In this document: positions 17,342-25,280 of the stretch, one piece after another
How the letters are laid out: the number at the start of each line of letters is the position of its first letter
Numbering within the stretch: position 1 is the first letter of the stretch
NCBI GenBank assembly: GCA_022563405.1
Contig: JADFNK010000004.1
Coordinates: forward strand, 1 to 64,000
Source: Gemmatimonadota bacterium
Lineage (GTDB): Bacteria > Gemmatimonadota > Gemmatimonadetes > Longimicrobiales > Gaopeijiaceae
Reading direction: 5' to 3'
Length of the DNA stretch: 64,000 nucleotides
Program-made: the position numbers and the translations under genes
Notes under the pieces: generated by a model
The model's input: only the letters and a program-made list of their open reading frames with translations
The model's database searches: none
What the model was told of the DNA's origin: nothing

Positions 17342-17838
17342 AGTTCCTTTGCGTGGAATGCGACAAGGTCATGGACTTCGCCGAGCGCCAGATCCCCGGA
17401 GACGGGACGCTCGCCGCCGTGTTCACGTGCGGATCGTGCGACCGGGAGATCGCGATGCTCACCAACCCGATGGAGACGCAGCTCATCTCCAGCTTGGGCG
17501 TGAAGATCGGCGGACGCGAAGTCCCTGCCCAGCCCATGGAGCTGGCCCGCACCTCGCTCGAGGGCGGGCGCGACGATGCGTTCGTCTTGTCGGAGGACAT
17601 TCCGCTCGCCTCGGGCGAGTCGGCGACTCCAGGCGAGGGCGCGAGTGCCGGCACGGCCACCGTCGGTCGCGTTGTGTGGACGCCGGAGGCCACCGGCCGG
17701 CTCGAGCGCGTCCCCAGCTTCGTCCGGGGTATGGTGAAGCGGATCTACACCGATTGGGCACGCGAGAAGGGCGTTTCGGAGATCACGCCCGAAAGCATGG
17801 ACCGAGCCCGCACGGAGTTGGGCCTGGAAGGGATGTAG
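17338..17838 (+). CDS. Zinc-ribbon protein with C-terminal PCP_red domain
   Basis: 166 residues from ATG 17338 (MKFLCVECDKVMDF), chosen over an earlier in-frame ATG because it overlaps the mrp stop. The N-terminus has two CxxC pairs (CVEC, CGSC) about 30 residues apart, a zinc-ribbon or rubredoxin-like knuckle. The C-terminal 45 residues (WTPEATGRLERVPSFVRGMV, then ITPESMDRAR) match the PCP_red domain, named from the protochlorophyllide reductase B subunit. No photosynthesis genes are nearby. Two other proteins in this island carry the same domain, so it probably interacts with a tetrapyrrole or with the radical SAM enzyme. Confidence 0.8.
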   Translation: MKFLCVECDKVMDFAERQIPGDGTLAAVFTCGSCDREIAMLTNPMETQLISSLGVKIGGREVPAQPMELARTSLEGGRDDAFVLSEDIPLASGESATPGEGASAGTATVGRVVWTPEATGRLERVPSFVRGMVKRIYTDWAREKGVSEITPESMDRARTELGLEGM

Positions 17839-17840
17839 GC

Positions 17841-18836
17841 TTGTTCGCGGCCACGGAGCTTTCCTTCACCTATCCCTCGGGCCGTAAAGGTCTGGGAAAG
17901 GTCTCCCTCAAAGGAGCCCCCGGGGACCGGGTGGTCGTAATGGGCCCGAACGGATCCGGGAAGAGCACGCTGCTCCGCCTCGTATCTACCGAGCTCCCCT
18001 CCAGCCCAGGATCGCTCGAGCTTTTCGGCGAAGCGTGGGAATCCTCCAGGAGAGACTTTCGCAAGAGGAGAGACCTGCGAAAGAAGATCGGGATCGTGCA
18101 GGATACGCCGGTTCACGTGGAAGATCTCACGGGGATGGAGAACGGGCTCCTGTTCGCGGAGCTCTACGGGTTGCCCAGAGCCGAAGCTCTGGGCGCCTTT
18201 GCGGCCTTGTTCACGTCGCTCGGCTTGGACGAGGCGCTCGACGTCCCGACGAGGGAGTACTCGTACGGAATGAAGAAGAAGCTTCTCATCGCGGAGGCTT
18301 TGGTTCATAACCCCGACCTGCTCATAGTGGACGAGCCCGCACTCGGCTTGGATCCACCTTCACGGGCAGCCCTCCTTCGAATACTCGAGGAGCGCTCGGA
18401 GCAGGGCGTGTGCATCCTCGCCGCCACCAACGAACCCGCGCTGGCCCAGGAGCTGGCCACAGTGGTCGTCCTTCTCCACGAAGGAGAAGTCGTCGCACAC
18501 GGCAGCCCAGCCGAGCTTTTGGCCAAGGTGGGCGGTGCCACGCGCATCGAAGTGCACGTCACCGGCTCTCTGCCGGCCGACCTCACGACCACGGGCCCCG
18601 CCTTTGAAGGGCTCCCGGCGGACGTCGTCTCCATTCGGCAACTGCCCGGGCGCATCATCGCCGAGAGCAGATCGGGCTCCGATGTCCTGCCGCAATTGGT
18701 CGGCGCCGTCCTCGATGCGGGGCTGAAGATCGAGCGGGTCGAGATACGTGAACCCGACCTCACGGACGTGTTTACGCTCTTCACCGGCCGGGCCTTGGGC
18801 ACAGAGGCCTCCGACAGGCCCGTAGAGAATCCGTGA
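17841..18836 (+). CDS. ABC transporter ATP-binding protein
   Basis: 331 residues. TTG 17841 is chosen because GGAAGGGA precedes it, it sits two bases after the previous stop, and the protein starts with a typical LFAATELSFTYPSG strand. Walker A GPNGSGKST, signature YSYGMKKK (degenerate LSGGQ), Walker B LLIVDEPALGLDP. The switch His position reads Asn (ILAATNEPA). A C-terminal domain of about 110 residues resembles the regulatory extension of drug- and Nod-type exporters. It pairs with the permease downstream (GTGA overlap). Export of haem or a cofactor for the respiratory island is conceivable but unproven. Confidence 0.87.
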   Translation: MFAATELSFTYPSGRKGLGKVSLKGAPGDRVVVMGPNGSGKSTLLRLVSTELPSSPGSLELFGEAWESSRRDFRKRRDLRKKIGIVQDTPVHVEDLTGMENGLLFAELYGLPRAEALGAFAALFTSLGLDEALDVPTREYSYGMKKKLLIAEALVHNPDLLIVDEPALGLDPPSRAALLRILEERSEQGVCILAATNEPALAQELATVVVLLHEGEVVAHGSPAELLAKVGGATRIEVHVTGSLPADLTTTGPAFEGLPADVVSIRQLPGRIIAESRSGSDVLPQLVGAVLDAGLKIERVEIREPDLTDVFTLFTGRALGTEASDRPVENP

Positions 18837-19543
18837 CACTCCCCATCTGGAGAACGGAGTGGCTCACCGCCCTTCGACGCCGACGTCTCCTGGTGCTCAA
18901 CACGCTGATCCCCTTGGTGTTTGTGGCGCCCATCGCCCTCAGTGCGGCCCCGGCGGTGCACTCCGCGGCCGCCTTCACCGTGCTCTTCGCGCTCTTCGGC
19001 ACCTTCGGGTCGAGCATCCCGCTGATCCGCGACGGTGAATCCGGGCTCCTCCGGCGTTACGTGCTCACGGGAGTCCACCCCGGTGGTCTCCTACTCCAGC
19101 GCGTGTTCGCCAACGCGGCACTCGACCTGATGGAGTTGGCGCCGTCGGTGTTGGTCATCTTCGTAGCTCGGGGGAGCTCGGTCCCTCAAGTGGCCATGGT
19201 CCTACCGGCGATGGTGGTCGGGCTGGTCGCGGCGAACGCATTAGGGGCGCTCACCGCCGCCCTGGCCAAATCAGTCGCCGAAGGGGCACTCTTCTCGGCG
19301 GTGGCCGCCCTCCTTCTCCTGCATTGGGCGGGGACGTTTCGTACTCCTGTTCCCGGAACATGGCAAGCCACTCTGGAGACGTGGAATCCGTTCCGCCCGC
19401 TCCATGAGAGTTTGCTCGCGGCCGTGGGCGGCGGGCCCGATTTGGACCTGGCGCTACTCACGATTCCCGTCGGGATCACTCTCGCGGTGTTGCTCCTGAT
19501 CGCTGCCGGCGGCCGCTATACCATAGGGCTCGGCGGTCGCTGA
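18833..19543 (+). CDS. ABC-2 type transporter permease
   Basis: 236 residues starting at GTG 18833, which overlaps the stop of the ATPase gene. Six hydrophobic segments are visible (for example NTLIPLVFVAPIALSAAPAV, VLFALFGTFGSSIPL, AVLLLIAAGG), with a cytoplasmic N-terminus (WRTEWLTALRRRR). This is the layout of the ABC-2/CcmB-like permeases. The substrate is unknown. It ends the first transcription unit of the island. Confidence 0.82.
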   Translation: MTLPIWRTEWLTALRRRRLLVLNTLIPLVFVAPIALSAAPAVHSAAAFTVLFALFGTFGSSIPLIRDGESGLLRRYVLTGVHPGGLLLQRVFANAALDLMELAPSVLVIFVARGSSVPQVAMVLPAMVVGLVAANALGALTAALAKSVAEGALFSAVAALLLLHWAGTFRTPVPGTWQATLETWNPFRPLHESLLAAVGGGPDLDLALLTIPVGITLAVLLLIAAGGRYTIGLGGR

Positions 19544-19565
19544 GATCCGGCTCTGCGGCCAGCCG

Positions 19566-19595
19566 TTGACAGCCCTGAGAAGGGTCGGGTATACT
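19566..19595 (+). promoter_or_regulatory. Strong sigma-70-type promoter of the USP/radical SAM/cytochrome operon
   Basis: A perfect -35 TTGACA (19566-19571) and a -10 TATACT (19590-19595) with an 18-base spacer. It is the best consensus promoter I see in the window. It lies 23 bases after the permease stop and about 380 bases before the USP gene, so transcripts would carry a leader of about 375 bases. Confidence 0.65.
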
Positions 19596-19975
19596 CACTT
19601 TCCACCACATGCACCATTTGGAACAAGCGCCGATTCAGTAAGGCACCGAGGACCGGGTCTTCATTGATCCGAACGCTTCGCCTCCGAGGTCGGGACCTCT
19701 GGTTTGGCGATAAACGATGGGTTATCGATGTGGGAGATTGGGACTCCGATCGTGCTTGGTACGGCGGTCGCTTGCTGTGGGTTACCGGTAGCCCTATCTG
19801 TGTATGGAAATTCTGACTAATGGCTGCGTGCCTCTAGACCGAATCAGATCGCACTACGCATGTCCTTCCGGCTTTGAAGACGGAGCCCGCCAGCAGCTTC
19901 GCGGGGGACGAGGGCCGTTCGTGCGATCGGTACGTGAGGGGTGCCAGATAATCCGGGCAAACGCCCAAGGCGCTT
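19596..19975 (+). promoter_or_regulatory. Long 5' leader with two inverted repeats
   Basis: About 380 bases without a convincing gene. It contains a 14-base palindrome GAGGTCGGGACCTC (19686-19699) and, nine bases later, an inverted repeat CGATAA/TTATCG (19708-19713 and 19722-19727). It matches no riboswitch class that I recognise. Either the palindromes are operators for an internal promoter, or this is a structured regulatory leader. A 60-codon open frame at 19804-19986 has no SD and looks accidental. Confidence 0.45.
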
Positions 19976-22141
19976 ATGTACCGTGAACTTTTCGTACCCG
20001 TCGACAACTCCCAGCACTCCTATTGGGCCGTAGACCGCGCCATCGAGATCTGTAAGCACTCCGAGGGACGGATCACTGGTAACCACGTGTACGCGGCGCG
20101 GCTTCACGATGTGCGGTTTCGCCAGCTGGAGACGGGACTTCCCGCGCAGTTTCAATCCGCTAAAGAGATCAAGCGGCAGCGAAAAATTCACGACAAACTG
20201 ATCGAGAAGGGCCTCCAGCTCATCTCGGACTCCTTTCTCGATCAGACCGCCAAAAGTTGTGACGCGGCCGGCGTACCGCTGACCCGCCAACTCCTCGAGG
20301 GCATCCACTACGAAGAGGTGGTTCGGGAAGCCAACCGAGGCCTCGGCCGCCTTCCCAGCTTGATCGGCTTCGACCCGAACATCGCGGACAAGTACGACGG
20401 CGGTGAGACTGTCCGTAGCGATGTCATCGTGGATGAGGACGGGCGGATCATCGCAGAGGATGAGGAGCAGGACGAGAAGCTCGCCGGGTCCAGTGGGCGC
20501 GAATACGACCTCCTCGTGATCGGTGCCCACGGAATCGGCAAACAGCCCTCCTCACAGCTGGGTGGAATGGTGTCGCGGGTCATCCGCCAGGTCGAGAAGG
20601 ACACGTTGATCGTCAAGGACGATCGCGCACTCGCGGGTGGCGACTGGATCGTCTGCATCGACGGTTCCTCGTACGCATACAAGGCCATGAGGCAGACTCT
20701 GGAGATGGCCCGAGAGTTCGGGGCGAAGCTCCACGTATGCTCGGCCTTCGACGTGGAGTATCACCACGCCGTCTTCGGTAACATCAAGGACATTCTTTCC
20801 GTGCAGGCTTCGAAGGTCTTCAAGTTCGAGGAGCAGGAGGAACTCCATAACAACATCATCGACAAGGGTCTTCTGAAGCTGGCGCAGGCCAACCTCAAGC
20901 GGGCGCAGGTGATGGCTGAGGACTTCCCCGACGTCGAGGTCGAGACTCAGATCCTCGTCGGCAAGCCGTTCCAGTGCATCCTTCAGTGGGTCGAGGAAAT
21001 CAACCCGAGCCTTCTGATCTTCGCCCGCCACGGGGGGCACCGGATCGAGGGTACCGACATGGGCTCCCAGGCGGAGAACTTGTGTCGGCTCGTGCAGACA
21101 AACATCCTGCTCATCGGCATTACCGATGTGCGCCCGGATGACATTCCCTGGATCGAAGAGGACGGCGAGACCGGCCTCGAGTGGGCGCCCGAGGCCGAAG
21201 TCCGGATCCTCCGGGTACCGCCGTTCGCACTGGGGATCGCCCGCAAGGCCGTGGAAGAGTACACGCTCGACAACTACGGCCCAGGAGCCAACGGCGTGTA
21301 CCGGGAAGACGAAATCGTACAGGCCGCTTCGAACGGCGCCTCGGCCAACGAATCCTCGTCTAACGGCGTCTCGGCCGACGGCGAAGGGGCGACCCTCACC
21401 GGAACCGAGTCCGCCACCGATAGCGCGAGTCCGGGCACCTCGGTACCCCCGCTCGATGCCCGAGGACTCCCGATGGTCACGAGCGCTCGCCTCGACGAAG
21501 CCATCACCAAGCTGCTTCCAACCCACATGCAGTTGATCATGGGGATCGGAACGGCCGAAGAGCTCGTCCTCGCCGAGGTGAAGGCCGAGGAGGCGATGAA
21601 GCGGACGCTGGTCAGCGGTGTGGATGCCGACCCTGAGCCGGACGTACCCATGATCACGGCCACCTGCCCGCACAGCGGTCATCCGCTCACGCGTGAGCGG
21701 ACGGCGGCCGACCCGGTCCAATGGACCCAGGAGGCCTTCGAGCGACTGAAGCTGGTGCCGCTGATCGCGAGGCCGCTGGCCCGCAACACGGTGGAGCGAT
21801 TCGCCCGTGAGAACGATTTCTGGAGAGTCACCACACCGGTCATGGATGAGAACAAGCAGGCCATGATCGAGGCCGACGAGTTCGACATGGACACCATGTT
21901 GGTCATGTTCCGCGAGCTCCAGACCAAGCAGATCAAGGCGGCAGCAGAGGGCGTCGACGGTTTGACTCCCGAGATGCGCAAGTTCATCGAGGAGGCCAAG
22001 GCCAGCGGTGTGACGCGCTGCCCGATTCGGGACGTGGCCGAAGCCGCCGAGAACTGCCCGGTGGACATCAAGACCGTCTCACCCGAGGACGCGAAGGCCG
22101 CGATCGAGCAGTTCATGAACAAGGAACCCAGCGAAGCGTGA
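19976..22141 (+). CDS. Tandem universal stress protein with two PCP_red-like domains
   Basis: 721 residues. Two UspA-like units: the first ends with the nucleotide-binding motif VIGAHGIGKQPSSQLGGM, the second with FARHGGHRIEGTDMGSQAEN. After them come a PCP_red-like segment (residues about 402-450, EWAPEAEVRILRVPPFA), a Ser/Ala-rich linker and a second PCP_red-like segment (about 582-635, QWTQEAFERLKLVP). A helical C-terminus with two Cys (TRCPIRD, AENCPVD) follows. No signal peptide, so cytoplasmic. First gene of the long operon; its stop overlaps the radical SAM start (GTGA at 22138). Fusion of USP and tetrapyrrole-type domains suggests ATP-linked cofactor handling or sensing, which is inference. 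Confidence 0.82.
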   Translation: MYRELFVPVDNSQHSYWAVDRAIEICKHSEGRITGNHVYAARLHDVRFRQLETGLPAQFQSAKEIKRQRKIHDKLIEKGLQLISDSFLDQTAKSCDAAGVPLTRQLLEGIHYEEVVREANRGLGRLPSLIGFDPNIADKYDGGETVRSDVIVDEDGRIIAEDEEQDEKLAGSSGREYDLLVIGAHGIGKQPSSQLGGMVSRVIRQVEKDTLIVKDDRALAGGDWIVCIDGSSYAYKAMRQTLEMAREFGAKLHVCSAFDVEYHHAVFGNIKDILSVQASKVFKFEEQEELHNNIIDKGLLKLAQANLKRAQVMAEDFPDVEVETQILVGKPFQCILQWVEEINPSLLIFARHGGHRIEGTDMGSQAENLCRLVQTNILLIGITDVRPDDIPWIEEDGETGLEWAPEAEVRILRVPPFALGIARKAVEEYTLDNYGPGANGVYREDEIVQAASNGASANESSSNGVSADGEGATLTGTESATDSASPGTSVPPLDARGLPMVTSARLDEAITKLLPTHMQLIMGIGTAEELVLAEVKAEEAMKRTLVSGVDADPEPDVPMITATCPHSGHPLTRERTAADPVQWTQEAFERLKLVPLIARPLARNTVERFARENDFWRVTTPVMDENKQAMIEADEFDMDTMLVMFRELQTKQIKAAAEGVDGLTPEMRKFIEEAKASGVTRCPIRDVAEAAENCPVDIKTVSPEDAKAAIEQFMNKEPSEA

Positions 22142-23535
22142 GCAGAGCAGTCGACTTCAGGTCCTCTTCTTCGGCAACTCTGGCACCTCCCGCTCCGGAG
22201 GGACTCGAGACGGTCGCGCCGAGCGGCAGGCGTGGTCCGTACACTCCGCATATCGTTGCGTGGAACCTCACGAAGCGATGCAATCTGGCGTGCGCGCACT
22301 GTTATATCTCGGCGGGTTCCTGGCATACAGCCGACGATGAGCTCTCGACACAGGAGTGCCTCCGCATCCTGGATGAAGTTCTCGACGTAAACCCCAACCC
22401 CATGCTGATCCTCACGGGGGGAGAGCCCCTCCTGCGAGATGACCTGGAGACCCTTGCGGAGCGAGCCTCGTCGAGGGGCGCCACGGTTGTGGTCGGAACG
22501 AACGGGACGCGCCTGACCGACGAACGTATCCATTCTCTACTGGAAGCCGGAGTTAAAGGTGTCGCGGTGAGTATCGACTCGCTGCGTCCCGAGTACCATG
22601 ATCGATTCCGGCACGGTGGGGGTGCACTCAAGGACACGATGGCTGCGGTCGAGCGGTGCTCCGTTCGAGGGCTGGATTTTGTTATTCAGACGACCGTCAC
22701 GACCGGCAATCGGCACGAAATAGCGGACTTGGCTCGCTGGTCGGCCGAGGCCGGAGCCGTTTCCTTCAACGTCTATTTCGTGGTCCCGACCGGGCGCGCA
22801 GAACACATGCAGGGTATGAGTCCTGAAGAGAACGACGAGGTCCTACGGGAGCTCGTCGAGCTGGAGGGGACCTATCGCGGCCGCATGATGGTCCGCTCGA
22901 AGTGCCAGCCTCAACTCATGCGGCACGTCGTCCAGGGCGATCCGGAGTCTCCGCTGCTGAACTATGAGACTCGTTGCCCATGCGGAGTCCACTACGTGCG
23001 CATCACGCCCGAGGGCAAGGTCACTCCGTGTCCTTATATGCCTGTGGTCGCGGGAGACCTGTCGACGCAGAGTTTTCAGGAAATCTGGGAGTCGTCGCCC
23101 GTCTTCACCCAACTCAGGTCAGGCGAGCTTGGGGGAAAGTGTGGCCGGTGCGAGTATCGCGAAGTGTGCGGAGGATGCCGCGCCCGCGCCTATGCCGACA
23201 GCGGCGATTTTATGGGTCCGGATGATTCCTGCGCCTACGATCCATCCGGAGAGATACCGCTGATCGCTGCCCGGCGCCCAGTCTCGTACGGCCAGTCGGC
23301 CTCCAGCGAGTCTGCTACTTCGGTGCCTCTCGAATGGACCCCGGAGGCCCTCGCCCGTATCGACGGCATACCGAGCTTCGTTCGGGGAGTGGTGACGGCG
23401 AGGGTCGAGAAGTTCGCCCATGACCGAGGCTACACGTGCGTGGATGTGGAAGTCATGGAGGAGGTTCGCCGCAAGCTCCCCGTGGATTTCTCCAAGAAAC
23501 TTCCGTTCTTCTTGGGACGAGGGGGAAGGGCATGA
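22138..23535 (+). CDS. Radical SAM/SPASM protein (AhbD/NirJ-like) with PCP_red domain
   Basis: 465 residues from GTG 22138. The radical SAM cluster motif is CNLACAHC near residue 49 (C-x3-C-x2-C), with the GGEPLL motif near residue 98. The C-terminal SPASM region has many Cys (CPCGVHY, TPCPYM, CGRCEYREVCGGC, SCAYDP) for one or two auxiliary clusters. The layout resembles AhbD and NirJ, which modify iron-coproporphyrin or haem d1 precursors. Residues about 399-455 (EWTPEALARIDGIPSFVRG) form a PCP_red domain like those in two neighbouring proteins. A haem-modifying role for the bd-like protein immediately downstream (ATGA overlap at 23532) is likely but unproven. Confidence 0.87.
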   Translation: MSRAVDFRSSSSATLAPPAPEGLETVAPSGRRGPYTPHIVAWNLTKRCNLACAHCYISAGSWHTADDELSTQECLRILDEVLDVNPNPMLILTGGEPLLRDDLETLAERASSRGATVVVGTNGTRLTDERIHSLLEAGVKGVAVSIDSLRPEYHDRFRHGGGALKDTMAAVERCSVRGLDFVIQTTVTTGNRHEIADLARWSAEAGAVSFNVYFVVPTGRAEHMQGMSPEENDEVLRELVELEGTYRGRMMVRSKCQPQLMRHVVQGDPESPLLNYETRCPCGVHYVRITPEGKVTPCPYMPVVAGDLSTQSFQEIWESSPVFTQLRSGELGGKCGRCEYREVCGGCRARAYADSGDFMGPDDSCAYDPSGEIPLIAARRPVSYGQSASSESATSVPLEWTPEALARIDGIPSFVRGVVTARVEKFAHDRGYTCVDVEVMEEVRRKLPVDFSKKLPFFLGRGGRA

Positions 23536-25280
23536 GACTGAGCTTGAAGCTCGTGGGGGTGATGAGTCTCTCCGCGCTGGCCCTTCACCTATTCCCCGAG
23601 GTGGCCGGGGCGCAGGAGATCGCCGGCCGAATCTACGGAGATTTCCCCTTTATCGGGGGGCGTGTGGCGGTCTGGGGGGCGGCGCAGATCCACCTTCTCT
23701 TCGCGGCTTTCGTCCTCGGCGTGCCGATGTTCGCAGTCGTCGCCGAAGCCGTTGGCATGTTCGGGGGAGACCAGAAGTACGATAAGCTCGCGAAGGAGTT
23801 CACCCGGTTGTTGCTCGTTGCGTACTCCGCCACGGCGATCTGGGGAGCGATCCTCTCCTTCCTCCTCATCACCATCTTCCCGAACCTCTGGGTCTACCTT
23901 GCGGAGATCTTCGAGGTCTCCATGTGGATCTACGTAGGACTCTTCTTCTTCGAGTCCTTCACCCTCTACTTGTACTACTACGGCTGGGATCGCTGGAGTC
24001 AGGGGCGGGCCAAGCTGGGCCACTTGGGGCTGGGGCTCTTGCTGAACGTCTTTGGCACGGCGGTGATGCTCATCGCCAACTCGTGGCTGACGTACATGAT
24101 GAGCCCACCCGCTGAGGTGACTTCCGACACGCCGGCAAGCATGATCGACGCGTGGGGCGCCTTCGCGAACGCAACCTGGATGCCCATCAACATCCACCGG
24201 GCGATCGCCAACCTCGTGTTCGGTGGAGCGATCGTGGGCGCCTATGCCGCCTACCGCTTCCTGATGGCCAAGACGGACGAGGAGCGCGCCCACTACGACT
24301 GGATGGGCTACATCGGAAACCTGGTCGCGATCGGCTGGCTCATCGTCCTGCCCTTCGCGGGCTACTACCTCGGCCGAGAGCTCTACGAGTACAGCCCGCA
24401 GATGGGCAACACCCTGATGGGCGGCTTCATGAGCTGGCTCTGGATCATCCAGGCCTACTTGATCGGTGTGCTCTTCCTGGCCGGCAACTACTACTTGTGG
24501 GTGGGTATGGGACGGATTCCGGGGGCCGAGCGCTTCGCCCCCTACACCAAGTACATGTTGGTCGTGCTCGTGATAGGCGTGATCGTGTGGGCGACGCCGC
24601 ACACGATGATCGCCAACCGGGAAGAGGTCGACGCCATGGGCGGGGTGTACCACCCGTTCCTGGGTGTCCTCGGGGTCATGAGCGCCAAGAACACGGCAGT
24701 GAACATCATGATCTTGACCACGTTCCTGTCGTTCCTGATCTACGGGCGCGCGAACAAGGAGTGGACGGTTCCATGGGCCAAGACGGGGACGTGGGTGCAG
24801 GCGGCTCTGTTCGTGGTCGCCGCGGCCATCGTGATGTTCTACGGCATATACGGCTATTTCGTCAGTGCGATCGAGCGCGTCGATTTCTCGGTCTATCAAG
24901 TGGTGGCAGTGCTCGGTGCCATCTTCGGCGTGGGCATAATCCATCTGTTCATGTTGCGGGGCGCGAAGTCGCGCGGTGCGATCCGTTGGGGCCAGATGCC
25001 CCCCCGTTCCCAGTACGCACTATTCATCCTAGCCGTGACCTTCACATGGCTGATGGGTCTCATGGGCTTCGCCCGGAGTGGCATCCGCCAGCACTGGCAC
25101 GTGTGGGAAGTCATACAGGATACGAGTGAGTGGGCGGCGACACCGGCCCTCGGGTTTGCAGCCATCGTGATCTCCGCCTGCGTGCTGATCTTCTTCGTGC
25201 TCGTGGCGTTCATCTTCTGGCTCGGTGGGTTGGCCGAAAAGCCGATCGTATCGAACGTGGGCACGGGCGCCTCCGACTGA
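23532..25280 (+). CDS. Cytochrome bd-family membrane protein (CydA-like), no CydB partner
   Basis: About 582 residues from ATG 23532. A signal-like first helix ending VAGAQ is followed by about 12 membrane helices. Resemblance to CydA is clear around WGAAQIHLLFAAFVLG (His19 equivalent), LFFFESFTLYLYYYGWDRW (Glu107 region) and NIHRAIANLVFGG (His186 equivalent). By eye the Glu99 equivalent is missing (WIYVG where CydA has AIEG), and I find no GRQPW motif or Q-loop. No cydB is present. It is embedded among c-type cytochromes, so electrons may come from cytochrome c rather than quinol. It may belong to one of the divergent bd families lacking a quinol site. Confidence 0.83.
   Translation: MRLSLKLVGVMSLSALALHLFPEVAGAQEIAGRIYGDFPFIGGRVAVWGAAQIHLLFAAFVLGVPMFAVVAEAVGMFGGDQKYDKLAKEFTRLLLVAYSATAIWGAILSFLLITIFPNLWVYLAEIFEVSMWIYVGLFFFESFTLYLYYYGWDRWSQGRAKLGHLGLGLLLNVFGTAVMLIANSWLTYMMSPPAEVTSDTPASMIDAWGAFANATWMPINIHRAIANLVFGGAIVGAYAAYRFLMAKTDEERAHYDWMGYIGNLVAIGWLIVLPFAGYYLGRELYEYSPQMGNTLMGGFMSWLWIIQAYLIGVLFLAGNYYLWVGMGRIPGAERFAPYTKYMLVVLVIGVIVWATPHTMIANREEVDAMGGVYHPFLGVLGVMSAKNTAVNIMILTTFLSFLIYGRANKEWTVPWAKTGTWVQAALFVVAAAIVMFYGIYGYFVSAIERVDFSVYQVVAVLGAIFGVGIIHLFMLRGAKSRGAIRWGQMPPRSQYALFILAVTFTWLMGLMGFARSGIRQHWHVWEVIQDTSEWAATPALGFAAIVISACVLIFFVLVAFIFWLGGLAEKPIVSNVGTGASD

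Noticed and set aside
17307-17840. N-terminal extension of the ABC ATPase frame
   Set aside because: It overlaps the PCP_red gene in another frame; the TTG at 17841 has an SD and fits the domain start.
23589-24944. 451-codon minus-strand ORF over the CydA-like gene
   Set aside because: His/Asp/Arg-rich antisense of a GC-biased membrane gene; no motif and no SD.
23532-25280. Ordinary cytochrome bd quinol oxidase
   Set aside because: No cydB, no GRQPW, and neighbours are c-type cytochromes, so I kept only the superfamily assignment.
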